Source: an uncultured Bacillota bacterium (GTDB lineage: Bacteria > Bacillota_I > Bacilli_A > RF39 > UBA660). Taken from it: a DNA stretch of 37,971 nucleotides. The position numbers and the translations under genes were made by a program. The stretch lies in assembly GCA_946611635.1 (NCBI GenBank), contig CAMODW010000009.1:1-37971 (forward strand), given 5' to 3'. Position 1 is the stretch's first letter; each line of letters begins with the position of its first letter. This document shows, piece after piece, positions 8,939 to 17,510 of this stretch. The notes under the pieces were generated by a model. The model made no database searches. It had not been told where the DNA came from and saw nothing but the letters and a program-made list of their open reading frames with translations.

Positions 8939-9389
8939 TTTTATCTTCCCCTTTTATCACAGCATAAATCAATAATATGATGCTTATTACTATTGCTATA
9001 TCACTAATATTAAAAACAGGATAATTATAATTTAATATTTTAAAATCTAAGAAATCTCTTACATAGCCTAAGAATAATCTATCTATTAAATTACCTGCCA
9101 TTCCTCCTAGTAATAAGCCGAATGCTATATTATTGCGTATATTATTTTTAAAAGTTTTTAAAAAGTTAACGATAATAAATATAGCTATTATTGTAAATAA
9201 AGTAAGTACTATTTTATTATCTGAGAATAATCCCCATGCTGCTCCTCTATTATATACAAGAGTTAGATTAAAGAAATTATTAATAATAGTAATACTTTTT
9301 TTAAAAGATAAAACATGTACCATTATTATTTTAGACACTTGATCTAATATCAAGGTTAGAATACTTATTATAAAAGTATTTTTATTCAT
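8913..9389 (-). CDS. lspA: Lipoprotein signal peptidase (signal peptidase II)
   Basis: A 158-residue membrane aspartyl protease that removes signal peptides from lipidated prolipoproteins. There are four hydrophobic segments. Family motifs are visible: LDQVSK (15-20), VYNRGAAWGLF (45-55), GNLIDR (99-104), VRDFLDF with catalytic Asp112, and FNISD with catalytic Asp130. The length is typical. ATG 9389 follows AGAGGTG. It overlaps rluD by 26 bases and begins 27 bases after the ADP-ribosylglycohydrolase stop, so the run is probably one transcript. No prolipoprotein lipobox is evident in the window, so its substrates are encoded elsewhere. Confidence 0.96.
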   Translation of the reverse strand: MNKNTFIISILTLILDQVSKIIMVHVLSFKKSITIINNFFNLTLVYNRGAAWGLFSDNKIVLTLFTIIAIFIIVNFLKTFKNNIRNNIAFGLLLGGMAGNLIDRLFLGYVRDFLDFKILNYNYPVFNISDIAIVISIILLIYAVIKGEDKNGNPSRGK

Positions 9390-9416
9390 ATTTCACCTCT
9401 TGATATAAATTAATTC

Positions 9417-10358
9417 TTATTTATATTTGTTTTCACTGAATTCTTCAAATATATCTAAAAGATAATCTTTTCTAGCTATTTTTTCTAGCCATTTTTCTGG
9501 TATAGCGTCATAGCCGTATATTATTCCAGCCAAGGCGCCTGTTAAAGCTCCGATAGTATCTGTGTCATCTCCTAAATTAACTGCACCTATTATCGCTTCG
9601 GTAAATGATTCACTTTTTAACATTACCCAAATAGCGGCTTCTAAGGAATCAACTATATAACCTGTAGATTTTATATCATTAACAACTAATTTTGATATAT
9701 CTTCTTTTATTAAACGAGAATATACTTGCTGTGTTTCTTCAGAAAACATTGTATAATCAACACATTTTGTCATGCTATACGCTGAATATTTATCTTTACC
9801 ATTTAATAAGAACATTACTAACCTAACATATATATAACAACCCATAACGCTTATTTCATGTGCATGTGTAATAGAAGATAGTTTTTTAACTAACTCTAGA
9901 ACTTCAAAATCTTTCAATTTTTTTTCAACTGCATAATAAGCAAGAGGAATAATTCTCATCAAAGAACCATTTCCATTACTATATTCACTAGTAAGACCAA
10001 ATTTAGTAGGATCTTCTTCACGATTTTTTTCGTATTCTTCTAAAGCGCTCTTTGTGGTGTTACCAATGTCAAAAACTTCTTTATTAGCTGTATAGTCAGC
10101 ATGATTTTTCCATAGCAAAAATTTGTCAGCTATATCTTTGACATCAAAATCACATTTTGCATTTATTGAATCTATTGTTGCTATTAGCATTGAGGTATCA
10201 TCTGACCATGTTCCTTCTGGGACATCATAAGTACCATTTCCTATCATCTTTGTAACAGGATTATCTAGCAGCTCACTACGTGGTTTGAATTCGACAGGAA
10301 CGCCCATAGCATCACCTATGGCAAATCCCATAAGTCCACCAATGTACTTCTCCTTCAT
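9417..10358 (-). CDS. ADP-ribosylglycohydrolase family protein (DraG-like)
   Basis: A 313-residue metal-dependent hydrolase of the ADP-ribosylglycohydrolase fold, expected to remove ADP-ribose from a protein or small molecule. Key motifs are GGLMGFAIGDAMGVPVEF at the N-terminus, the first metal site TWSDDTSM (50-57), NGNGSLMR, SITHAH, and the second metal site NLGDDTDTIGALTGA with GDDTDT at 263-268. All expected acidic ligands are present, so it should be active. ATG 10358 is preceded by GGTGG; an in-frame GTG at 10367 overlaps that site. No ADP-ribosyltransferase or nitrogenase gene is nearby, so the substrate is unknown. Confidence 0.9.
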   Translation of the reverse strand: MKEKYIGGLMGFAIGDAMGVPVEFKPRSELLDNPVTKMIGNGTYDVPEGTWSDDTSMLIATIDSINAKCDFDVKDIADKFLLWKNHADYTANKEVFDIGNTTKSALEEYEKNREEDPTKFGLTSEYSNGNGSLMRIIPLAYYAVEKKLKDFEVLELVKKLSSITHAHEISVMGCYIYVRLVMFLLNGKDKYSAYSMTKCVDYTMFSEETQQVYSRLIKEDISKLVVNDIKSTGYIVDSLEAAIWVMLKSESFTEAIIGAVNLGDDTDTIGALTGALAGIIYGYDAIPEKWLEKIARKDYLLDIFEEFSENKYK

Positions 10359-10417
10359 AAATACCACCCACCTATTGATATTATACTATAATTTCAAGAA
10401 ATTTATAGTATTTTCTT

Positions 10418-10939
10418 TTATTTTAACTTCTTATTTTGGATTATTCTTCCTGTATCTATATCTATTAGGTATAAATTATTGTCTTCATATTTAATATATG
10501 TATGTTCTTTATTAACTCTTGGGAAACCCACACTTCCTGGATTTAGATGTTTTCCGTCTAAATTATAAACGTGGGTATGCCCCTGAAATGAGTAATTATC
10601 TGCTATTAAATGAGCATATTTATTGTTTAGATGACCATGAGTAATAAAGAAACTATTATCATCTAAATCTATTTTGTCTATTTCGTTCTCTACAGAAAAA
10701 TTAAATCTTTCTAGTTCATAGTGTCTATCACAATTTCCAATTACAGCAGTAGTTATTTTAGCTCTCTTATTAAGTATATCTATTATTTCTTTTTCTTCAT
10801 CCTCATCATAGTAATAATAATTATAAAGAAAATCTCCTAGAATAATTATTTTATCAAAATTTTCTAATTCGCATATTTTATCTATTTTTCTTGTATATTC
10901 TAAATTACCATGGATATCTGATATTATCAAAGATTTCAT
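10418..10939 (-). CDS. YfcE/MJ0936-family metallophosphodiesterase
   Basis: A 173-residue calcineurin-like phosphoesterase. All five metal-binding blocks are visible: ISDIHGN with Asp8 and His10, LGDFLYN with Asp36, IGNCDRH with Asn69, ITHGH around 101-103, and GHTH (120-123). The final LNPGSVGFPR is typical of the YfcE group of small bacterial phosphodiesterases, whose physiological substrate is poorly known. A DEDEEKE acidic insert sits at 45-51. ATG 10939 follows AAGGAA. It is separated from the upstream 70-residue gene by a terminator whose T-tract runs straight into a TATAAT, so it may have its own promoter. Confidence 0.92.
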   Translation of the reverse strand: MKSLIISDIHGNLEYTRKIDKICELENFDKIIILGDFLYNYYYYDEDEEKEIIDILNKRAKITTAVIGNCDRHYELERFNFSVENEIDKIDLDDNSFFITHGHLNNKYAHLIADNYSFQGHTHVYNLDGKHLNPGSVGFPRVNKEHTYIKYEDNNLYLIDIDTGRIIQNKKLK

Positions 10940-10958
10940 AATTATTCCTTTCTATTAT

Positions 10959-10981
10959 AAAAAAAGACTTATATAAGTCTT
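10959..10981 (-). terminator. Intrinsic terminator of the 70-residue alpha-CTD-like gene
   Basis: The arms 10964-10972 and 10973-10981 are a perfect inverted repeat, in effect a 7-bp stem with a 4-base loop, followed on the minus strand by a T-run. The stop codon of the gene (10980-10982) lies in the stem. TATAAT (10954-10959) follows at once. Confidence 0.75.
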
Positions 10982-11192
10982 AATCATACATCTTTTTACC
11001 AAGATCTAATCCTTCTAATTGGAGAGCTATAATAATACTTTTTATTTCTTTATCAGTCATTTTTATTTTTTTTAAATCTTTTCTTTTTAACACCCATAAG
11101 TCTTTTATGAAAACAATATTATTATCTAGTAATTTGTTAATAATTTTATCTGTTAAGTTCATATTTTTTACACTATCTTCAAGACTAAGCAT
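10980..11192 (-). CDS. Small protein resembling the RNA polymerase alpha C-terminal domain
   Basis: A 70-residue soluble protein with a helix-hairpin-helix pattern. A first helix SVKNMNLTDKIINKLLDNN (about 8-26) is followed by IVFIKDLWVLKRKDLKKI, then MTDKEIKSIIIALQLEGLDLG. The order 'NxLxxxxIxxxxDLxxxxxxDLxxIxxxxxKxxxxIxxxLxxxGLxLG' follows alphaCTD of RpoA, which binds UP-element DNA. The match is by eye and the RpoA core is absent. ATG 11192 has a perfect AGGAGGTG site, and an extended -10 promoter lies upstream, so the gene is surely real. Function is inferred: DNA or RNA binding. A generic helix-hairpin-helix protein is the alternative. Confidence 0.8.
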   Translation of the reverse strand: MLSLEDSVKNMNLTDKIINKLLDNNIVFIKDLWVLKRKDLKKIKMTDKEIKSIIIALQLEGLDLGKKMYD

Positions 11193-11222
11193 TATTACAC
11201 CTCCTAGATATTTCTTTATTTA

Positions 11223-11231
11223 ATTATAGCA
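11223..11231 (-). promoter_or_regulatory. Extended -10 promoter of the alpha-CTD-like gene
   Basis: TGCTATAAT on the minus strand is a perfect extended -10, with a weak -35 CTTACA 18 bases further up. The predicted start is about 25 bases before ATG 11192. Confidence 0.55.
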
Positions 11232-11261
11232 TTTTCAAGATATCTATGTAAGTCTTAATTG

Positions 11262-12338
11262 CTATGCTTTAAAAACAAATTCATAATCATTGTTAGAGAA
11301 TTTATTATTCCCATCTATTTTAAAAGTCATTTTTATATTGCTTTCCACTTCAATATCTGTACTCTTTTTTGTATCATAATCAAAAACAGAATAGGTATGA
11401 CCAGAAAACTCCAATATTAAGAAACCATTTTCTTTTTTATATGTTCCTTTATATGAATCGCCAGCTTTATCTAAAGTAATATATGTATAATAAGCACAAG
11501 TATTATCTTTATTTAAAGTAATGTAGCTATAGGTAGTTGATGGACAACCTGATTGAAGCAAGCATTTATTTAGAGAGTAAATCCCAATACTTAGATCATT
11601 GTTGTTATTTAACTCAGAGGATGAATCAAGATCTATATCACTAGATATTGCCACTAAGTTTTTAAGTTTATTTATTTCAATTACTGAATTATTTTTATCT
11701 ATTAAAAGAATCCCAAAGTAAGTAAAACCATTATGATTATATTCAATTGTATGAACTCCACTATAAAGTTTGTCGATATTACAACTTGATGAACAAGATA
11801 TTTCCTTTTCATCAATTTTTAAAATATCGTTTCCTAAAGTGTTAAAAGTTACATTATTAATTATTCCTAGATATGAAACCTCTTCATAATTGTTACTAAT
11901 CTTATAACTAATTGCTTTGGTAGTTCTCCTATTTAATATATCTGTATTTCCTTCACTTGTGTATTTTATATCTTTAGTAGTTAATTCTTTTTGACCATAA
12001 TAATAGCGATTAATAAAATCTTCTTTGCTACTATATTTAAAAGTATCACTATAATATTTATCATATATATTTTCTAATTTTTTTTTATTAAACATTATAT
12101 CTGTCATACTAGTTAGATTTTTAGAAGTTAAATATTCTTTATCATTAAGATATAAATCGTTATATACTCTATTAAACTTGTAAGAATTAAAATTTTCTAA
12201 AATATTATTTTCTTTTATTCTATCATAATAACCATATACATATATTAAGTATGTTATTACTGATACGATAATAAATAATAATAAAGTGATAATTATAGTT
12301 ATAATAAGGCTTTGATGTTTATTGACCCATCTTAACAT
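11262..12338 (-). CDS. Hypothetical single-pass, mostly extracellular protein
   Basis: A 358-residue protein I do not recognise. The N-terminus is short and basic, then a membrane helix spans about 12-35 (SLIITIIITLLLFIIV onward), and the rest is predicted outside. Residues 40-150 are rich in Tyr, Asn and Lys. Two close Cys pairs occur, ISCSSSC near 182-188 and KCLLQSGC near 258-265, plus a later single Cys. The last 100 residues look beta-rich (YITLNKDNTCAYYTYITL, then GTYKKENGFLILEFSG), like a small lipocalin-type barrel; this is only a resemblance. ATG 12338 has a weak GTGGGA site. It lies 127 bases downstream of the ABC transporter gene; that gap has a TATAAT (12399-12404) but no convincing -35 or terminator. 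Confidence 0.85.
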   Translation of the reverse strand: MLRWVNKHQSLIITIIITLLLFIIVSVITYLIYVYGYYDRIKENNILENFNSYKFNRVYNDLYLNDKEYLTSKNLTSMTDIMFNKKKLENIYDKYYSDTFKYSSKEDFINRYYYGQKELTTKDIKYTSEGNTDILNRRTTKAISYKISNNYEEVSYLGIINNVTFNTLGNDILKIDEKEISCSSSCNIDKLYSGVHTIEYNHNGFTYFGILLIDKNNSVIEINKLKNLVAISSDIDLDSSSELNNNNDLSIGIYSLNKCLLQSGCPSTTYSYITLNKDNTCAYYTYITLDKAGDSYKGTYKKENGFLILEFSGHTYSVFDYDTKKSTDIEVESNIKMTFKIDGNNKFSNNDYEFVFKA

Positions 12339-12465
12339 AATCCCACTTCTTTCTATTTTGTATATCTTAGTAATATGATATTTTTATATCATAAAAAAAT
12401 TATAACATATTTCAGTTATAATTTTAAGCTTTTAGATATTATTATATACACTTTATAATCATTTT

Positions 12466-15400
12466 TTAGTCTGTTCTTAGGGCTTCTACAGGATCTTTTT
12501 TAGATGCTGCTCTAGCAGGTATTAAACCACCTATTAGTGTTAATACTATACTTAAAATGATAAGTTTTATAGCATTAGATATACTAAGTGCAGCATTTAA
12601 TGGAATATTACCAGTATATTTATGTAATGTTGTATTAATTATAGGTATTAAGATATATGTTATTGTCATACCAAAAATTCCTGATAAGAAACCTATTATA
12701 AATGTTTCGGCATTAAATATTGAAGAAATATTACGTTTTGAAGCACCAATAGCTCTTAGTATACCTATTTCTTTAGTTCTTTCATAAACAGAAATATAAG
12801 TTATAATACCAATCATTATAGATGATACTACTAATGATATTGATACAAAAGCTATTAGAACGTAACTTACAGCATTTACTATTGTTTTAACTGAATCCAT
12901 TAGTATTCCTGTTGTATCAGAATATCTTATTTCTTTTTCTTCTTCGCCTTTATTTTTTACTTTTTTATTATAATTATCTATAAATTTTAAGAAATGCTCT
13001 TTTCCTTCAAAACTAGAAAAGTAAAAAGATATATAAGTTGGTTTTTCTCTATCTTGATAACCTAAAGCTAGAAGATTTGAGTCTTGTGTAGTTACTGTTT
13101 TACTCATCATTGCTGTTACGACTCTTGCAAGTTCATCTTCTGTAAAATTAAGCTTAAAAGCACTAGTTATTTTATTTTGATCAACATTGAAAGCGTTAGC
13201 GATACTGCTCATAAGTTTAGTAGTCAATTCTCCTACTTTAGTAAGAATAACTTTTTTCATTTTGGCCTCTGTCATTACTCTAGCCATTGTATCTTCCGTT
13301 TTAATAATAGCAGCGTTACTAAAGTATTGATTTTTTATTGTTGCTAATATATTCTGCTCTATTTTAGCTACAGGGTTATTCATATCTGTTGTAAGAGTTG
13401 GATCTATAGATGCATAGGTAGAAATATATATAGGCAATAATCCTTTTAATAATCCACTATACGCTGTTTTTAAGCTAGCGCTAGGTATAACATAATCGTT
13501 TTCTATAGTTTTTAAAATACTTTCTACTTCAGCTGAATTCATATAATTATCAATATAACTTTCAGCTTCATTTAAACTAATTGTTTCTGTAATACTACCA
13601 AACAAGCCATCTGTTATTGTATTTAAATTATTAACAAAAGCTTCTCGTGCAGGAGTAGTATCGGCAGTTATAGCATTAGATATTTCTTCCATATATCCTT
13701 GTGTTTGTTTAGTTAGGGCGGCTTGATCAATTTTGATATCAAATGCACTTTCTAACTTCTTTTTATCAACCGATACTAGGTCATTAAATTCGAAATCAAA
13801 ATTATTTTTCTTTTCATCAAAATTTTTACCTGAGAAGACATCTAATTTACTATTATTTAATTGTTTTTTTACTATAGTAGTGCTATCAGCGTAATTAATT
13901 ATATGATCTATTAATTCCTTTTTATAAGCTACTCCTGGAGATAAGACGCTAGAAGAAGAACCTTTTTTTGCTGTTACTATACCTACTATTTTTAACTTAG
14001 TAGCATTTTTATAAAGTTTATTCATATATTCTTCATCATCGCTCATATCTTCATAAACATCGTATTTTATATTATATTTATAAGTATCGGCTGCTTCAAT
14101 TAATCTTAAATCAACATTTAATAAATCGTCGTAAGTAAGTTCTAATGGAGTATTATTAATATCTACTTTTTCACCACTCATTATTTTAGCAACCATATCA
14201 TTTAATTCGTCATTATCTCTTAAACCTAGTGAATAAACTAATAAATCTGATATACCATTAGGTTCTGATAAAACGATAATCATCTCATTATAATTCTTGG
14301 GCCAGGTACCTGCTAAAACATCATATTGTTCTTTTAATGTTTCTTCATCATCTATCATTTGGGTAAAAATGGATGCGAAAGATGAATATGATCCCATAAG
14401 ATTACTATCACCATACATACTTTTGAATAAGTTACTCGGATTTAATTTAGAAAGCTTATTAGTAGAATCTATAGTATAGATTAAAGGATCAACACTATAG
14501 GAATATTTTATACTTGTTAAATCTTTATCAATTTTATTATAGTTTTTTTCTACATATTTTTTAAAACTCTTTAAGTCATTAGTACTTATACTAGATAGCA
14601 TTGTTGTTATATATTGTTGTTCTTTCACTTTATTACCTTTTTTAGTTTCATTAGAAGAGCCACGCATTGATAATAAAGCACCGGTTATATCTGTTGATTC
14701 TTGCATTATGCTTAATGGATAGGATGTAAGTGTATCTTCTTGAATAGAATCAACATAGTTTTGGAATCCAGTAGATACCGCTAATATTAAAGCGATTCCA
14801 ATAATACCTATAGAACCTGCAAAAGCTACTAAAATTGTTCTTCCTTTTTTAGTCATCAAGTTATTAAAAGATAATGATAAAGCTGTTAAGAAAGACATTT
14901 TTGTTTTGTTTCTTTTTTCTAATTTTTTATTTGTGGTATCTATTTTACCATCATAAGAGTTGGTATCTTTTGTTATTTTTCCATCTTTGATACTAATAAT
15001 TCTATTAGCGTATTCTTCAGCCAAATCCGGATTATGAGTAACCATAATAACCAATCTTTTTTTAGAAATATTTTTTAAAACATCCATAATTTGAATACTT
15101 GTTTCAGAATCTAAAGCTCCCGTTGGTTCGTCAGCTAAAATTATTTCTGGATTATTAACCAAAGCTCTAGCTATAGCTACTCTTTGCATTTGCCCACCAG
15201 ATAATTGATTAGGTTTTTTATGAATATGTTTTTCTAAGCCAACATTTTTTAAAGCTTCTTTAGCTCTTGTCCTTCTTTCTTTCTTAGAAACACCTGACAA
15301 TGTTAATGCTAATTCAACGTTTTTTAAAATTGTTTGATGAGTAATTAAGTTATAGCTTTGAAATACAAAACCCACTCTATTGTTACGATAAGTATCCCAG

Positions 15401-15627
15401 TCTCTATCGTTAAATTTTTTTGTACTTATTTCGTTTACTACCAAATCCCCAGAAGTATAATGGTCTAATCCCCCAATAATATTTAAAAGTGTAGTTTTGC
15501 CACTCCCGGAAGGCCCTAAGATAGCGGCAAATTCACATTTTCTAAAATTAATACTTACGTTATCTAAAGCCAATTGCTCGAATTCACCAGTATTATATTT
15601 TTTTGTAATATTTTTTAATTCTAACAT
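12466..15627 (-). CDS. Fused ABC transporter ATPase/permease with large extracellular domain (MacB/FtsX-type)
   Basis: A 1053-residue fusion. Residues 1-225 are a MacB/LolD-type ATPase with Walker A GPSGSGKTT (38-46), signature LSGGQMQR, Walker B IILADEPTGALDS and the switch His in MVTHNPD. A first membrane segment follows near 262-285, then about 620 residues outside the membrane, then three membrane segments in an FtsX/MacB permease domain with YERTKEIGILRAIGASKRNI. It ends KDPVEALRTD, as these permeases usually do. Such transporters use ATP to work on peptides or lipoproteins outside the membrane rather than classic uptake. ATG 15627 follows GGTGG, 9 bases after the upstream membrane protein gene. 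The substrate is unknown; the long extracellular part is unusual compared with MacB's roughly 250 residues. Confidence 0.93.
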   Translation of the reverse strand: MLELKNITKKYNTGEFEQLALDNVSINFRKCEFAAILGPSGSGKTTLLNIIGGLDHYTSGDLVVNEISTKKFNDRDWDTYRNNRVGFVFQSYNLITHQTILKNVELALTLSGVSKKERRTRAKEALKNVGLEKHIHKKPNQLSGGQMQRVAIARALVNNPEIILADEPTGALDSETSIQIMDVLKNISKKRLVIMVTHNPDLAEEYANRIISIKDGKITKDTNSYDGKIDTTNKKLEKRNKTKMSFLTALSLSFNNLMTKKGRTILVAFAGSIGIIGIALILAVSTGFQNYVDSIQEDTLTSYPLSIMQESTDITGALLSMRGSSNETKKGNKVKEQQYITTMLSSISTNDLKSFKKYVEKNYNKIDKDLTSIKYSYSVDPLIYTIDSTNKLSKLNPSNLFKSMYGDSNLMGSYSSFASIFTQMIDDEETLKEQYDVLAGTWPKNYNEMIIVLSEPNGISDLLVYSLGLRDNDELNDMVAKIMSGEKVDINNTPLELTYDDLLNVDLRLIEAADTYKYNIKYDVYEDMSDDEEYMNKLYKNATKLKIVGIVTAKKGSSSSVLSPGVAYKKELIDHIINYADSTTIVKKQLNNSKLDVFSGKNFDEKKNNFDFEFNDLVSVDKKKLESAFDIKIDQAALTKQTQGYMEEISNAITADTTPAREAFVNNLNTITDGLFGSITETISLNEAESYIDNYMNSAEVESILKTIENDYVIPSASLKTAYSGLLKGLLPIYISTYASIDPTLTTDMNNPVAKIEQNILATIKNQYFSNAAIIKTEDTMARVMTEAKMKKVILTKVGELTTKLMSSIANAFNVDQNKITSAFKLNFTEDELARVVTAMMSKTVTTQDSNLLALGYQDREKPTYISFYFSSFEGKEHFLKFIDNYNKKVKNKGEEEKEIRYSDTTGILMDSVKTIVNAVSYVLIAFVSISLVVSSIMIGIITYISVYERTKEIGILRAIGASKRNISSIFNAETFIIGFLSGIFGMTITYILIPIINTTLHKYTGNIPLNAALSISNAIKLIILSIVLTLIGGLIPARAASKKDPVEALRTD

Positions 15628-15636
15628 GTTACCACC

Positions 15637-16632
15637 CTATTTTTTTTCGTTGTTATTAAGTAAGAATTGTAACTCTGGGGCTACATCACTAGCATTTAGA
15701 TTTGCACTTTGATTAGGGGCTTGTCCCTCCTGAATAGAGGGTTGATTGGTATTTTGTTCTTCTACTACAGGAGATGGATATACTTGGTCTAGCGGCTGAG
15801 AAGAGATATTTTCTTGTATTTGATTTAAGGACTCTGTAATCGGCGGAGAATCTACTATAGGTTGATTTGCTACAACACCTTCGGGCACTGGCATATCTCC
15901 ATAGTTTATTCCTTGGTTTTGATTAATTCCATCACCCATAGTCGGATCAGTAGCTACATTTTGCGAAACCAATTTAGGAGTTTTGCTACTTCCGCCTCCA
16001 CCTAAACCATCACTACTAGCATAGGCAATCATAGGGTTACATAAGATACCAATAAAGCTTGCCAAACCTCCATAAGCAACAATTTTTGTCTTATTTTGTA
16101 GTGCTTCCATTTCTTTCATTTGTTTTTCTGAATACGTTGTAAGCATTGAAGAATCTTTTGAATCTAATATCTTTATGTAAGAATTTATTACACTAATACT
16201 TAGAAAAGATGTTATTGCTATAACTACTACTATTCCATATTTAAAGTAACGATGTAGATTACTTTGTGTTCTTACAAGAAATGGTATTGTTAAAAATAAT
16301 ATTGTACCTATCGCTTCAGTACTATATATTAGTATTTTATAAAAATTTAAAGCATCCTCTTTATTAACTACCATAAATAGAATTATAACACCTGCATAGA
16401 GAAAAGCTACTATTATATCTATTATGGCTAATATAGTATGTTCCATATTAGTTAATAATGAAAAGCCAAAAAATAGTAGAATACCTGAAAATACAAATAA
16501 GGTAAAGCTTGTAGTTCCTAGAAGCATCTGACTTGTATCTATTTTTATTTTATTTATAAGTATTAAAAAAATAATTATACTTGAAATAACCGTAAATATT
16601 GCTGCTACATATCCTATTTTTTTTGTTTCCAT
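15637..16632 (-). CDS. Hypothetical multi-pass membrane protein with Pro/Asn/Gln-rich tail
   Basis: I do not recognise this 331-residue protein. It has five close hydrophobic segments in residues 5-155, then a charged stretch with coiled-coil character (SEKQMKEMEALQNKT near 185), a sixth segment (about 200-220), a GGGGSS linker and a low-complexity tail of about 100 residues rich in Pro, Asn, Gln and Val. The tail lacks an LPXTG motif. ATG 16632 follows GAGGTG at the right distance; longer in-frame starts lack a ribosome site. The stop is 9 bases before the ABC transporter start, so the two are cotranscribed and probably work together at the membrane. Which side the tail faces is not clear. 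Confidence 0.85.
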   Translation of the reverse strand: METKKIGYVAAIFTVISSIIIFLILINKIKIDTSQMLLGTTSFTLFVFSGILLFFGFSLLTNMEHTILAIIDIIVAFLYAGVIILFMVVNKEDALNFYKILIYSTEAIGTILFLTIPFLVRTQSNLHRYFKYGIVVVIAITSFLSISVINSYIKILDSKDSSMLTTYSEKQMKEMEALQNKTKIVAYGGLASFIGILCNPMIAYASSDGLGGGGSSKTPKLVSQNVATDPTMGDGINQNQGINYGDMPVPEGVVANQPIVDSPPITESLNQIQENISSQPLDQVYPSPVVEEQNTNQPSIQEGQAPNQSANLNASDVAPELQFLLNNNEKK

Positions 16633-16704
16633 ATCTACACCTCTATTTATATATAATATCATATATTTTCATTATTTAAAATTGATATTTTACGTGTCTT
16701 TTTA

Positions 16705-16713
16705 TGTTATAAT
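16705..16713 (+). promoter_or_regulatory. Extended -10 promoter of the HAD phosphatase-map pair
   Basis: TGTTATAAT is a perfect extended -10. A TTGATA lies 20 bases upstream of the hexamer, too far for a standard -35, but an extended -10 can act without one. ATG 16762 lies 49 bases downstream. Confidence 0.6.
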
Positions 16714-16761
16714 TGTAAACGGAAGGAAGATACTATTTTATAACTATAACAGGAGGAATAA

Positions 16762-17478
16762 ATGAAAAAGAAATATAAAAAGCTATTATTTGATTTAGAT
16801 AATACTCTAGTTGATGATGACGAAAACAGAAGGTATGCAATTAAAAAAATATTGGAAGAAAGAAAAGAAAAAGTTAATACAAAGGATATAGAAGATTTTC
16901 TTAATATAGATAATAAATTTTGGCGCGATAGAGCTGCTGGGTTAATAAAAGATCCTTATGAATTTAAAGACCAACAAGAAAAAACAGATTGGGTACGAGC
17001 GCAAAGATTTATTATTTTCTTCAAAGATATTTCTTTACAAGAAGGTATAGAAATAAATAATAAATATATCGAATATTTGAATGATAATATTGTACCAATG
17101 AAAAATGCCGATAAAGTATTAAATACTTTATATAGTAAGGGATATGAATTGTATATAATAACCAATAGTCCCGTTAAAGCAATCAACAATAAACTTACTA
17201 AATCTGGTTTAAAAAAATATATTACAGATGTATTTTCTGCGGAAGAAGCGGGACATATGAAACCACACACTGATTTTTATAATAATATATATAGTAAAAT
17301 TGGTAATGATGGAGATATGCTTATAGTTGGAGATGAACTTGGATGTGATATAGCACTAGGTATTAATAATAATATCGATACTTGTTGGTTTAACAATAAT
17401 AGTTTTGAGAATAATACTTTATATAAACCAAATTTTATGATAAAAGATTTAATTGAATTGACTGATATTATAGAATAA
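16762..17478 (+). CDS. HAD-family phosphatase, YjjG-like
   Basis: A 238-residue HAD hydrolase. Motif I is LFDLDNTLVDD with the nucleophile Asp11 and acid Asp13; motif II is IITNSP (132-137); motif III has Lys167 in GHMKPH; motif IV is IVGDELGCDIALG with Asp191 and Asp196. The cap insertion after motif I and the overall size fit the YjjG group, noncanonical pyrimidine 5'-nucleotidases that clean up odd nucleotides, but many HAD subfamilies look similar. ATG 16762 follows AGGAGG. The next gene, map, starts 32 bases on in the same direction, so both likely use the promoter near 16705. Confidence 0.9.
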   Translation: MKKKYKKLLFDLDNTLVDDDENRRYAIKKILEERKEKVNTKDIEDFLNIDNKFWRDRAAGLIKDPYEFKDQQEKTDWVRAQRFIIFFKDISLQEGIEINNKYIEYLNDNIVPMKNADKVLNTLYSKGYELYIITNSPVKAINNKLTKSGLKKYITDVFSAEEAGHMKPHTDFYNNIYSKIGNDGDMLIVGDELGCDIALGINNNIDTCWFNNNSFENNTLYKPNFMIKDLIELTDIIE

Positions 17479-17510
17479 TTAGTGATATAATAACTAAGGA
17501 GATGATAATA

